From contig JAEOTR010000048.1 of the NCBI GenBank assembly GCA_016839705.1, positions 1 to 64,000 on the forward strand: DNA of 64,000 bases, written 5' to 3'. Below, one piece after another: positions 45,334 through 53,723 of the stretch; within the stretch, counting starts at the first letter, position 1, and each line of letters begins with the position of its first letter. A model generated the notes under the pieces. It had not been told where the DNA came from. It saw only the letters and a list, made by a program, of their open reading frames with translations, and did no database searches. The DNA comes from Promethearchaeota archaeon (GTDB lineage Archaea; Asgardarchaeota; Lokiarchaeia; Sigyniarchaeales; SOKP01). Made by a program: the position numbers and the translations under genes.

Positions 45334-46065
45334 TTATTCTCCGCGCATAATCTTTTTCAAACGGTTAAGCTCATCGAGCATCTCATCACGAAGAGAGCTT
45401 AAACCACCCCCCGTTTGAGGGGCTGCTGCTGCCGGAGGTGCTCCAGGTGTTTGAGGTGGACTAGCTGGAGGTGTGGCTCGTGGACCACTTGGAGGTGCGG
45501 CTGGTGGACCACTTGGTCTTTTCGCGAACGCAGGAGTTGCTGTTGGAGGTATAGGTGGTGCACCAGAGCTTGGAGCTTTAGGTGGTGCACCAGAGCTTGG
45601 AGCTTTAGGTGGTCCCGATGGAGGTAATTTTGGAGCAGGTGGTAGACTGCCGGCTTTCGGTGGGCCGCTAGGCGGTGCACTCGGTGGCGCACTAGGAGGC
45701 CCTGCAGGAGCCTTAGGCGGGCCACCACTAGTAGGAGGTACTGGTGCTGCGGTTAGTGATGCTGGTGCTGTTGTTGGTGCTGCTTGGCTTTCAGCACCCC
45801 CACTTAAAAGAGAAAACAAAGTACTAGCTGCTGCAGTTTTGGCGGTCCCCGATGATGAGGCAACAATCTTTTTCGAGGAAGTACTAACAGTTTGGACGTC
45901 TTCTCCAACAGTAATTTCCTTTAAGTCTTTTTGGGCTTTTGATAATGACTTGATAAAATCATTAATTCCTTTAACTGTTTCTCCTAAGTCATCAGCGAGG
46001 CTAGTTAAGCCTTTTTTCATAAAATTAATAACACGTTCGATCTTTTTTTGTTCTTTTGAAACCAC
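45334..46065 (-). CDS. Coiled-coil / polyproline / short C-terminal helix protein
   Basis: The 243-residue protein has three parts. Residues 1-50 form an amphipathic, probably oligomeric helix (IERVINFMKKGLTSLADDL, VKGINDFIKSLSKAQKD). Residues 97-217 are a low-complexity Pro/Ala/Ser/Gly region with many PP pairs (SGPPKAP, PPSAPPSGPP, two exact KAPSSGAPP units). Residues 220-243 form a charged helix, SLRDEMLDELNRLKKIMRGE. The order oligomerisation-polyproline-short helix is that of VASP/WASP-type actin assembly factors, and the end loosely recalls a WH2 L-K-K motif, though too short for a firm call. The gene is far richer in G+C than its neighbours because of Pro/Ala/Gly codons. GTG start. Confidence 0.75.
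   Translation of the reverse strand: MVSKEQKKIERVINFMKKGLTSLADDLGETVKGINDFIKSLSKAQKDLKEITVGEDVQTVSTSSKKIVASSSGTAKTAAASTLFSLLSGGAESQAAPTTAPASLTAAPVPPTSGGPPKAPAGPPSAPPSAPPSGPPKAGSLPPAPKLPPSGPPKAPSSGAPPKAPSSGAPPIPPTATPAFAKRPSGPPAAPPSGPRATPPASPPQTPGAPPAAAAPQTGGGLSSLRDEMLDELNRLKKIMRGE
45554..45607. repeat. Exact tandem 27-base repeat in the polyproline gene
   Basis: Two adjoining identical 27-base units (45554-45580 and 45581-45607) encode the nine-residue unit KAPSSGAPP twice. Exact identity at the DNA level means a recent duplication, so the length of the polyproline linker is probably variable between strains. Confidence 0.85.
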
Positions 46066-46488
46066 GTCTCACTCAATTCCTCTGATTATGTTGTAATTAT
46101 GATTATAATTTTTATTATTAGTATTTTAATTATATTAATATCTATATATATAATAGACTTTTTCGTAATTTACTTATTGATATTTTTTTTTAAAATTTTT
46201 TTTTATAATTGCATTATAATTGTTTGATTATAAAAAATTATGTAGGTTTCGTATTGAACGTGTGATATTCATAGATAAAAAGAGAAAAAGCGATATTATT
46301 CGTAAATGATTTTTTAATCCCTCCTTAAATGATTCTTGAAACTACACAGTTTCCCAATCGTAAAAAAACGTTAATTATTAAAAAACCTAAACTAATAATA
46401 TTATATAACATATTTCATTAGTAAGTTTAAAAATTTTAAAAAATTCAATCCTCCAAAAATTCTTCAGAATTGAATAAATATAAAATAG
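46066..46488. other. Gene-free AT-rich spacer
   Basis: About 420 bases between the divergent starts of the polyproline gene and the gene at 46489. A run TCTATATATATAATA at 46140-46154 could be a TATA box for the minus-strand gene, about 80 bases before its start. No reading frame, RNA gene or clear dyad was recognised in the rest. Confidence 0.45.
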
Positions 46489-46764
46489 GTGTTCAAAATA
46501 CCAAAACGAGAACTTTTTATTAAGCGGGTCTATGAGATCGTCAATGAGCTTAAAATCCCATTAATTGATGAGAGAGTATATGACAAAGTAAATTTCAATA
46601 CGGGAGCTTCAATCGCTAACGTAATTTTTAGATTCGAGGAAGATGAGTCAGTAATCCGAGGGTTTCTTGGTCTTGCGGAATATTTTCACACTGTGGTGAT
46701 CAAGAAAAAAGACGAGTTCTATATTCCGCATGCTTCAATTTTATTTCGTTTGCTGAGCGCATGA
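46489..46764 (+). CDS. Small hypothetical protein
   Basis: This 91-residue protein starts with GTG. It has an N-terminal helix (KRELFIKRVYEIVNELKI), a strand region FNTGASIANVIFRFEED, a helix VIRGFLGLAEYFHTV and a final strand-helix. The order fits a small alpha/beta domain, but no family was recognised. It is the only gene between the long spacer and the oligo-T tract at 46777. Coding status is supported by its codon pattern and by the terminator behind it. Confidence 0.5.
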   Translation: MFKIPKRELFIKRVYEIVNELKIPLIDERVYDKVNFNTGASIANVIFRFEEDESVIRGFLGLAEYFHTVVIKKKDEFYIPHASILFRLLSA

Positions 46765-46776
46765 GCGCACAAATCA

Positions 46777-46786
46777 TTTTTTTTTT
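46777..46786 (+). terminator. Oligo-T terminator after the gene at 46489
   Basis: Ten T follow the stop codon by 12 bases, in the short gap before the convergent phosphoribosyltransferase gene. Confidence 0.4.
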
Positions 46787-46814
46787 ACTTTATTTTATGT
46801 TATAGCTCTTTATA

Positions 46815-47525
46815 TTATTTCATTGAAGAAATGTAGAATTTTGATTTGTTAATAATTTCTATTACTTCTGATTCTGGAACATCATACCAATTCTTGTAGG
46901 CGTCAGCAACTGCGAACCACATTACATCTCTAATATTTGGGCAAAAAATTTCGTTTACTTTAGTCTTAATATTGTTTATAGTTCTCAAGGGTGCTGTCGG
47001 AACCGCAATAAATATCTTAGCAGGATAATATTTTTTAATCATATTAATTGCTGCTAGCATCGTAAAACCTGAAGCTAACCCGTCATCTAGTATAAATATA
47101 TTTTTGTCCTTAATGTTCTGTATATAGAAATCTTCCAAATTATCCTTCTTTCCATAATATTTTAATCTTTCCTTAATTTCCTTCTTAGTTAACTCGATAG
47201 AATTTTGTACTGCTTGCTCTGATAAATTTAGACGCGACAGAAGTTGTTTATTAATTAAAATAGTTCCATCTGTGGTTACTGATCCAAAGCCCGCTTCAGT
47301 ATTATAAGGGATCTTTATTTTTCGAACAATAAGTATGTCATAATTCAAGTTATAACGAGAACAAAAACCTTCGCTAACTGGTACACCACCATTTGGAATT
47401 GAGAAACAAAAACATTTATCTCTATTTTCAACAATAAAGGTATGTAATTGCTTATTTTCTTGTAAAATGAATTCTGCTAGTAATTCCCCCGCTTTAATAC
47501 GCGACGAGTATTTAACAAATTTCAT
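46815..47525 (-). CDS. Type I phosphoribosyltransferase-domain protein
   Basis: The PRPP-binding motif is IFILDDGLASGFTMLAA (hydrophobic strand, D-D-G, small loop), preceded by the flexible-loop strand region GFGSVTTDGTILIN and the early P-N-G-G-V-P-V loop. These identify the PRTase fold of the kind seen in ComF-like and archaeal uncharacterised transferases that end in PDVxWFxV-like segments (here RDVMWFAVADAYKNWYDV). The nucleobase or other acceptor cannot be read. Cys-rich parts (CFCF) are not arranged as a zinc site. ATG start. Confidence 0.8.
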   Translation of the reverse strand: MKFVKYSSRIKAGELLAEFILQENKQLHTFIVENRDKCFCFSIPNGGVPVSEGFCSRYNLNYDILIVRKIKIPYNTEAGFGSVTTDGTILINKQLLSRLNLSEQAVQNSIELTKKEIKERLKYYGKKDNLEDFYIQNIKDKNIFILDDGLASGFTMLAAINMIKKYYPAKIFIAVPTAPLRTINNIKTKVNEIFCPNIRDVMWFAVADAYKNWYDVPESEVIEIINKSKFYISSMK

Positions 47526-47716
47526 TCTTGCTCTTACTATAAAATATCAAAAGATCTCATATAAAAATTACAGTTTGAAGACTGTATAAAATTAGATTAT
47601 CATCTTTATTAATTATTGAATCAATTGTTCAACGTAACTTTAAATATCCGAATTTGAATAATATTTATAACATTATAATTTAATAAAATAAATCCAAAAC
47701 CTTAATTGAAGGAATT

Positions 47717-49384
47717 ATGAGGAAAAATAAACGTTTAGTTGTTTTATTATTGCCTTTATTTCTATTGCTTCCTTTTAGTAATTATGCCAATGCGCAGACT
47801 CCTAGTTATGTTGGTGTTGCCGCAGGAGAACAATATACTTGGAAAGCTAGAATAAATTTTGGGAATGTTGATGAGTTATTAACTAATGCTAGAGACGTTT
47901 TAGTTGATTGGAAAGCTAATCTGCCCTCAATTGATTTAGGTGGATTAGAATCAATGACAGTTGAGGATATATATCAAGAAATAGCAGAAGTGTATTTATC
48001 TTATGTACTTCCTACTGGTTGGGAAAGTATGAATATAACCGATTTAATTACAGCAACATTTGTGGATTACATTGAGCAATTTAATGCAACCTTTCTTTCA
48101 GGGATGATACCCTCTAATTGGCTAACCCTAAACTTTACAGATTTTTACAATCTAGCAGTAGAAGGAATTAATGCTACATTATATACGCCTGGTTGGCATG
48201 ATAATCCGCTCCCAGAATTATATAAGTTGGCTATTAACGAACTTAACTCTACTATTTTATATGGGCTAATTCCTGCTGGTTGGGAGGCTATGACTATAGA
48301 GGACCTTATCGGAACCCTTTTGAAGGCGAATGCTCCTCCATTAGCGGAAAGTTTTGTAGTTAATATGATGATTGATGCAATGTTGTCTTTAGGCATTCCC
48401 GCTGACATGTTAGATGATACAATAAGCGATTTGATAGATCAATTAATGGCGATGTTACCTCCTATAAATGCTACTGATTTATTTGATGGAATCTTTTTTG
48501 GAATAAATCAAACTATACCTGGTATTGAATCAGAAAATATGACATATGTTCTCGATATGCTTGGTGAAACGGTTAATATGACAATGCCCACCGGATATGG
48601 TGCACTTAATATATCCACCTTACTCGAAACAGTAATCGAAAATGATCTTATTGAGATACTTTATCCCCCAGAATTGGCGGGTATGACATATGTAGAATTA
48701 TTAAATATGTCTTATACCCAAGCTATAGATGCACTTAATACCGTTATAATACCAGAATGGATCAATATGTATACAGGGCTTCAAGGGATGGGGATGACAA
48801 GTTATGAAGTAGGATTAAGAGTAAAAATAAATACTATAGGAACGGAGATTGAGGCATACCCTGGTGGTCCAAAAGGTGTCCCTATTACCATGAATTATTC
48901 CATTTCCATGGATTTTGAAGAATGGATAGATTTATCGACATTCATCGGTTTACCTGGTGGTTTTAGCCCACTGACGATTTTTTTCGGTTATACAATGTTT
49001 TTTCCAGGAACAATTACTTTAAATCCTTATATTGTTGATCCATCTACATATTCATTAACCCAGACAGCATTAACGGATCAAGCAGTCTTTACTGGAGCTT
49101 TAATCGTAGCAAATAATTATGATTGGGGGACTGTTCAAACTGATATTATAATGCCAACAACTGGAAATGCTGATGCTATTACAATGTCATCAGCTTGGAA
49201 TACTAAGGGTGTTCTAAGCAGTGCTTCTGTAAAAGCAGACGGACTGGTAGTCGCATCAATTACATTAGTTGGTGCAGGGGGAGAAATCCCGGGATATGAA
49301 ACTCTGATTGTTCTGGGTGTCGCCAGCATTGGATTAATCGCAATAATTTACAACATGAAAAGGAAAAAAAAATTAATTAAATAA
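47717..49384 (+). CDS. Secreted, membrane-anchored surface protein with internal helical repeats
   Basis: A signal peptide (KNKRLVVLLLPLFLLLPF, cleavage likely after ANA) leads to about 500 extracellular residues. The first 320 contain repeated units of 35-45 residues with the pattern P-x-G/N-W-x-x-M/L-x-I/F-x-D-L/F followed by a helix and N-x-T. A beta-rich domain follows (VGLRVKINTIGTEIEAYPGG and after). The end is EIPGYETL, one membrane helix and a KRKKK tail, as in the surface protein at 1161-2696. Many sequons suggest glycosylation. No known ligand or enzyme domain is seen. A GGAA stretch precedes the ATG. Confidence 0.72.
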   Translation: MRKNKRLVVLLLPLFLLLPFSNYANAQTPSYVGVAAGEQYTWKARINFGNVDELLTNARDVLVDWKANLPSIDLGGLESMTVEDIYQEIAEVYLSYVLPTGWESMNITDLITATFVDYIEQFNATFLSGMIPSNWLTLNFTDFYNLAVEGINATLYTPGWHDNPLPELYKLAINELNSTILYGLIPAGWEAMTIEDLIGTLLKANAPPLAESFVVNMMIDAMLSLGIPADMLDDTISDLIDQLMAMLPPINATDLFDGIFFGINQTIPGIESENMTYVLDMLGETVNMTMPTGYGALNISTLLETVIENDLIEILYPPELAGMTYVELLNMSYTQAIDALNTVIIPEWINMYTGLQGMGMTSYEVGLRVKINTIGTEIEAYPGGPKGVPITMNYSISMDFEEWIDLSTFIGLPGGFSPLTIFFGYTMFFPGTITLNPYIVDPSTYSLTQTALTDQAVFTGALIVANNYDWGTVQTDIIMPTTGNADAITMSSAWNTKGVLSSASVKADGLVVASITLVGAGGEIPGYETLIVLGVASIGLIAIIYNMKRKKKLIK

Positions 49385-49387
49385 TCC

Positions 49388-49397
49388 TTTTTTTTTT
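49388..49397 (+). terminator. Oligo-T terminator after the surface protein gene
   Basis: Ten T directly follow the stop codon region, with a second T-rich tract 15 bases later, fitting intrinsic archaeal termination. Confidence 0.4.
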
Positions 49398-49460
49398 ATA
49401 TTTTGTTTTATTTTTTTATGTCATTTAAAGATTTAAATTATCAGAATTCTTTTGTACATT

Positions 49461-49724
49461 ATGGAGTTAGAAATAGCAGTATTGTTTATTTTTTTCATTA
49501 TTCTAATTCTCTGGGAAATCAAGGCTGATTTTGTATTACTAATATTTGGATTTGCTGCCTATTTATTCCTTTTATTCTATATCGGATCATCCGATCCTTT
49601 AGGAAGTATTATTTCAATAATAGACTTTCTTATCTTTAATCCATTGGGATTATTATTATTGATAGTTCCCTTAGGATTATTCGGTGTATACAAATATAGT
49701 AAAAGAAAAAATAATAATGTCTGA
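49461..49724 (+). CDS. Small three-helix membrane protein
   Basis: From ATG 49461 the protein is 87 residues of three hydrophobic helices (AVLFIFFIILILWEI, FVLLIFGFAAYLFLLFYI, PLGLLLLIVPLGLFGVY) and a basic C-terminus KYSKRKNNN. It is not recognised as a member of a named family. A TTG nine bases upstream is an alternative start. It sits between the surface protein and the convergent permease operon. Confidence 0.5.
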   Translation: MELEIAVLFIFFIILILWEIKADFVLLIFGFAAYLFLLFYIGSSDPLGSIISIIDFLIFNPLGLLLLIVPLGLFGVYKYSKRKNNNV

Positions 49725-49765
49725 GAATATAATCTCTCCTTAAATTTCAGCTATTTTGTGTAAAA

Positions 49766-51397
49766 TTATTCTAGTTTTTGTATTTTCCTTAAGCCAAGAA
49801 GTATTATTAAGAATGAGAATCCTGATGTAATGGCTAAATTAATTAGGAGAATATACATTAGTCCTAAGGAATTATTCATTGTTTCTGGAGCAAATGGTAT
49901 AAAAATAATAAGTGCTAGAAAAAAAGACACTACCTGTAAAAGAATTACAAAATAGCTGATTAAATAGGCATGTTTACCCCGTTCTTCGAATAAGGGATTA
50001 AAGCATTGTACTCCAATTGCTTGTAATTGAATTACAAAACAATATACCATAAAGGTAATAAAAAAGATTAGTGAATAGATTATTTCTAAATGAAATAGTA
50101 ACGTGAAAATGAATGTAAGGAGGATATTTAAAATCAATATCAAATAAAAAACTTCATAGATATAAGAATAGACAAGTGCTTTTACTCCTCTTGGAGTACT
50201 TTTGTATTGGAATACTATTTGTTTGGAATCAATAAAAATATGTAACCCCATTAATACACCAAATAATAACCCCCCAACCCATGATACAATAATTACGACT
50301 AATAGTTTAAGGTTTAGAATATCATAACCTGCTAAAGTAGGATTTTCAAGAGAGAAAATTATTATTACGCCAATAACAGAAATTAGTGCCCCGATATAAA
50401 TTATTTTAAAAAGATTCTCTTTTTTCCTTAAAAATTGCTTAAACTGTGTAGTTATTAATCCTCTCCACTTCTGAGGAGTAATTTTTCTTATTAATTTATA
50501 GAATCTTCCTTCTTTTTTATTAATAAAAACCTCATTTTCAGTGTATCCTTCAAGAGTGTAAAACGTATCTGCCTTTTTATACGAAAGATATAGGATTAAA
50601 AAAGGAATAATGATGCCTAAAGAAATATTCGCTATAACAAACACATAATTGGATAAAGCATTAAAAAGATTTAAGGATGGGTCAATTCCAAACAAGATTA
50701 CATTTGAATACCAAAAAGAAGGATATAACATTAACCACATTCTATATACTGGATTAGATAAAATAATATCAAAAAAAAACCGTAACATGTAAAACAACGC
50801 AATTACGATAATTGACAATAGGAGCAAGAAAGTCTTACCTAGATCTTTAGCAACTGTACTTTTGGTCATCTTATTTTCAAGCAAATTAGCTAGAATCAAC
50901 CCAATTAAGAAACTAAAAGCCAGTAGCATAAATAAACTTAAATAAATAACAATATATTGGAAAAAATTCAAAGTTTGTATTTGGTTCAATAAACTGATAA
51001 TAACAGGTCCAAATCCTAAAATAAGTAAAAAATAAAATATTAACTTTCCTAGAAATTCACCAAGAAAAATATCTCCAGGTTTGATGGGAGACGCTAATAA
51101 CATCTCGCTATGCCCTATTTCTGCCTTTCTATAAAGGTTATAAAGGGGATATATCAGAATAATTAAAAAAAAGGATGTAAAAAAATATTCTATAAATTTA
51201 ACTGAAATAGAGACATACTCACTTGGGATATCTTGGGCAATATTAGATATTATTATATCAAATGTACTTGGCCCTAAGTAAAATCCCCAATATAGAAAAA
51301 TGGCATATATTACTACCATAAATAATGCCCGATTTTTTCGATACCGATACGTCTTTAAACGAATTTCATGTTTTACAATTTTTTTCCAAAGGCTCAT
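49766..51397 (-). CDS. Large membrane protein resembling an ABC-2 type permease
   Basis: The 543-residue protein has about twelve hydrophobic helices in two halves. An N-terminal cytosolic helix with KIVKHEIRLKTYRYRKNRAL precedes helix 1, and loops such as YRKAEIGHSEMLLASPIKPGDIFLGEF (residues about 90-116) match the ABC-2 permease pattern in which a helix-loop after TM2 contacts the ATPase. A second similar start (ITTQFKQFLRKKENLFK) begins the other half, so it may be a fused pair of permeases. No ATPase gene is adjacent. It overlaps the upstream phosphoesterase gene by four bases (ATGA), indicating coupled translation. Confidence 0.6.
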   Translation of the reverse strand: MSLWKKIVKHEIRLKTYRYRKNRALFMVVIYAIFLYWGFYLGPSTFDIIISNIAQDIPSEYVSISVKFIEYFFTSFFLIILIYPLYNLYRKAEIGHSEMLLASPIKPGDIFLGEFLGKLIFYFLLILGFGPVIISLLNQIQTLNFFQYIVIYLSLFMLLAFSFLIGLILANLLENKMTKSTVAKDLGKTFLLLLSIIVIALFYMLRFFFDIILSNPVYRMWLMLYPSFWYSNVILFGIDPSLNLFNALSNYVFVIANISLGIIIPFLILYLSYKKADTFYTLEGYTENEVFINKKEGRFYKLIRKITPQKWRGLITTQFKQFLRKKENLFKIIYIGALISVIGVIIIFSLENPTLAGYDILNLKLLVVIIVSWVGGLLFGVLMGLHIFIDSKQIVFQYKSTPRGVKALVYSYIYEVFYLILILNILLTFIFTLLFHLEIIYSLIFFITFMVYCFVIQLQAIGVQCFNPLFEERGKHAYLISYFVILLQVVSFFLALIIFIPFAPETMNNSLGLMYILLINLAITSGFSFLIILLGLRKIQKLE

Positions 51398-52758
51398 TGT
51401 GCTTTTTTAAATTTACCGATATGATCTCTTGAATCATAAAAACCTAATATACATATGGATATCAAACCTATTATCGTAAAAACAAAAATTATAAGAAATT
51501 CAATATCCCATCCTCTTACTGAAGTAATTAATATTTCTTTTATTACCTCTCCTGAGCCACCTTTAATTTTAACTTTTAATATATGTTCTCCATAAAGCTG
51601 ACTATCGATATCCCTTTCCCATAATGGATCACTAGCATTAATGTTTATTAATGGTGCCCATTTCGTAATTTGAGTTTCATTATTACTACTATAGAGAGAA
51701 AATTCAACGGAATTTATCCCGTTGGGATCCCAAGCTAAAACTCGTATTTTATTTTTACTTTGAATTATGGGAATTTCACTTGAAGGATATGTAATTATCC
51801 CTTGTGGCCATTTCCCCACATTTTCTATTGACATTGAGAGCTGGTTGTGATCTAAAGAAATTATTCTATAGGTGCCACCATTTAGGATAAAATTACTTGT
51901 AGTAATTGTGAGAAAGTTGTCTTCTTTATGAAAAGAATTAAAGTGTACGTGCCCAGATAAATAGTACGATACATCAAATTCTTCATTTAAATCAAAGAAG
52001 GTTTTACCGCTAGAGCTTAAGTTAGAGTTAATTAAGAAGGGTGGAGGATATTTATGAGGATGATGTCCAAAAACAAAAATTCTATTAAAATTTCGATATT
52101 TTTCTAATTCCTTCTCATACCAATCTAATTCCGTGGTGTTTAAAAACCCAAATAAAGCAAACTCGTACAGGTTATATAAATTTTTAGCAGTATTAATTCC
52201 TATGAATGCATAATTCCCAAATGAAAAAGACTTGTTAAATGAGTATTGTAAAGTATTGTAACTGCTCCCAATCATTGAATAGTTAAGATAATGATTATAT
52301 CCGGGATCATTTGCGGCATCATGATTCCCAACGAGATCAATGTATATTGATGAATTCATATTATTATCTTTTAAAGCCTTCTCATATAATTTCCATTCTT
52401 CTACGTCTTGTTGGGCGCCATTATTAGCATCAACTAAATCTCCAGTATTGTAGATGAAAAGAGGATCAATTGCTTGAAATGTTTCATTCAATAATTGATA
52501 AAAAAGAGCGATACTTTCATTCGCAGACCAGATAAACTGAGTGTCTGTGATATGTATAAACCAAAATAGTTCCTGCTCACTATAATCTATACTACCTTGA
52601 TTTGATGTTTTATATTTGTCAAAACTTGAATTATGGGAATTTTGTGAAATAAAATTAATATCTGAAACAAGATACGGAGATAATATCAAAAATAAATCTA
52701 TTCCGTTAAATATTAAGATGAAAATTATGATAAATCTTAAATTCTTTTTCTTTTTCAT
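51394..52758 (-). CDS. Membrane-anchored calcineurin-type phosphoesterase, TMEM62-like
   Basis: An N-terminal hydrophobic helix is followed by an extracytoplasmic metallophosphoesterase domain with HITDTQF (D, but Gln where most have His), NTGDLVD, LVGNHDA, FGHHPH and YLSGHVHF as metal-binding motifs. After it come a beta domain (residues about 300-410, SVEFSLYSSNNETQI) and a C-terminal membrane helix. The layout phosphoesterase, Ig-like domain, membrane helix is that of animal TMEM62. Substrate unknown. It is the first gene of a two-gene operon with the ABC-2-like permease, the stop and start overlapping by four bases. Confidence 0.72.
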   Translation of the reverse strand: MKKKKNLRFIIIFILIFNGIDLFLILSPYLVSDINFISQNSHNSSFDKYKTSNQGSIDYSEQELFWFIHITDTQFIWSANESIALFYQLLNETFQAIDPLFIYNTGDLVDANNGAQQDVEEWKLYEKALKDNNMNSSIYIDLVGNHDAANDPGYNHYLNYSMIGSSYNTLQYSFNKSFSFGNYAFIGINTAKNLYNLYEFALFGFLNTTELDWYEKELEKYRNFNRIFVFGHHPHKYPPPFLINSNLSSSGKTFFDLNEEFDVSYYLSGHVHFNSFHKEDNFLTITTSNFILNGGTYRIISLDHNQLSMSIENVGKWPQGIITYPSSEIPIIQSKNKIRVLAWDPNGINSVEFSLYSSNNETQITKWAPLININASDPLWERDIDSQLYGEHILKVKIKGGSGEVIKEILITSVRGWDIEFLIIFVFTIIGLISICILGFYDSRDHIGKFKKAQ

Positions 52759-53168
52759 TTTGTGGATTTATTTATATTAAGCAACTTATATCTTAAAGGC
52801 TTAATTTGAATTTTGGTATAAATAGTTAATTAATTTTTAAAAATTCTTTGTAGGCTATGTTACAAATAAAAAATTTGGTTGATGAAGAATAATAAAATGA
52901 ATAAAAAGATATAGTATACATTTTAATCAAAGAAATTACCATAATATAATCCAAAATAGCTTCAATATAATTTTATTAATAATCATCTATGCTTAGAAAC
53001 TTTATTTATTGAATAAACTTATGTTCCAATTCTAATAAAAAATTTTATAAATTAGGTTTACCTAAATAAATATGTATAATAAATTTTTAATGCATTTCAC
53101 CATACAATATTATTAAAAATGTTAGAAATGAGTATTTTAAATTCAACAGAATCTGATGAGGATGGCAT
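52759..53168. other. Spacer upstream of the cation transporter operon
   Basis: About 410 AT-rich bases. Its right half holds a promoter with a palindrome (separate entry). A 43-codon frame opening at ATG 53119 overlaps the transporter gene in another frame; its sequence resembles no family and is probably chance. No RNA gene seen. Confidence 0.45.
53043..53065 (+). promoter_or_regulatory. TATA box with DtxR/MntR-type palindrome
   Basis: TTTTATAAA (53043-53051) is a good archaeal TATA box. Directly behind it lies TTAGGTTTACCTAA (53052-53065), a perfect six-base inverted repeat with two central bases. T-T-A-G-G-N...N-C-C-T-A-A is the half-site pattern of DtxR-family iron/manganese regulators. 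Bound protein here would block transcription start, about 25 bases downstream. The genes behind encode a divalent cation transporter, which makes metal control plausible. Confidence 0.55.
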
Positions 53169-53723
53169 ATGGAGTCTCAAGATTCTAAAGGAAAAATTAT
53201 CAAGGAAACCTTTCCTTCAGAAATTATTTCTATCGTTGGCGATATCCTCGCAGGAATAATCCTATCCTTTTTAATAATACGTTTTGCTAGTTTTTTAGTT
53301 TTAATACTAATGATTCCGGCTCTATTGTCCCTAAGAGGTAATTTGAGTGGTCCGTTCATAGCTCGTACCTCTCGGGACTTAGTTATTGGTGCATTTTCTA
53401 AAAGGACTTGGTTCGAAAATGTTCTTGCTACCTATACCCTCGCTCTAATCACCGCAGTTTTTATAGGTATTTTCTCTATTATCTTTAATTTAACGATTTT
53501 TAAGTTAACTATTCTCCCCATTCAGTATTTCATTCTTATCCCGATAATATCAATTATTTTAACATTATCTATTTCAATTCCTTGTTCCGTAGGATTAAAT
53601 TATTTAGCTTTTAAAAAAGGATTAAATCCAAATAATGTCGTAAATCCCGTGATGACGGCTATTGACGATTTTTCTACAGTGTTATGCTTTTTTTTAACGA
53701 TTATAATGTTGGGGGTGCCATGA
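53169..53723 (+). CDS. MgtE/SLC41-type divalent cation transporter, subunit A (membrane domain only)
   Basis: Five membrane helices carry the MgtE core motifs: MIPALLSLRGNLSGPFIAR (P-A-L-x-x-x-x-G-N) and KKGLNPNNVVNPVMTAIDD (G-x-D/N-P-x-N-x-x-x-P...D). Only one membrane repeat is present and no N-domain or CBS, so it needs a partner, evidently the next gene. MgtE proteins admit Mg2+ and sometimes Mn2+, Co2+ or other divalent ions. The stop codon is directly followed by the TTG start of subunit B, so translation is coupled. ATG start 100 bases behind the palindrome-bearing promoter. Confidence 0.82.
   Translation: MESQDSKGKIIKETFPSEIISIVGDILAGIILSFLIIRFASFLVLILMIPALLSLRGNLSGPFIARTSRDLVIGAFSKRTWFENVLATYTLALITAVFIGIFSIIFNLTIFKLTILPIQYFILIPIISIILTLSISIPCSVGLNYLAFKKGLNPNNVVNPVMTAIDDFSTVLCFFLTIIMLGVP

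Noticed and set aside
45334..45400. True WH2 motif at the end of the polyproline protein
   Set aside because: The distance between the amphipathic helix and L-K-K-I is shorter than in WH2, so only a loose resemblance is claimed.
46003..46065. N-terminal helix of the polyproline protein as a known adaptor domain
   Set aside because: The helix is short and generic; no family signature such as EVH1 or SHD is present.
45473..46096. Long plus-strand frame of about 207 codons opposite the polyproline gene
   Set aside because: It is the mirror of the Pro/Ala/Gly-rich codons on the minus strand and reads as Gly/Ala low complexity; the minus-strand protein has a sensible helix-linker-helix layout.
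53119..53250. Short frame overlapping the first MgtE gene
   Set aside because: It runs in another frame through conserved MgtE codons and resembles no protein; probably chance.
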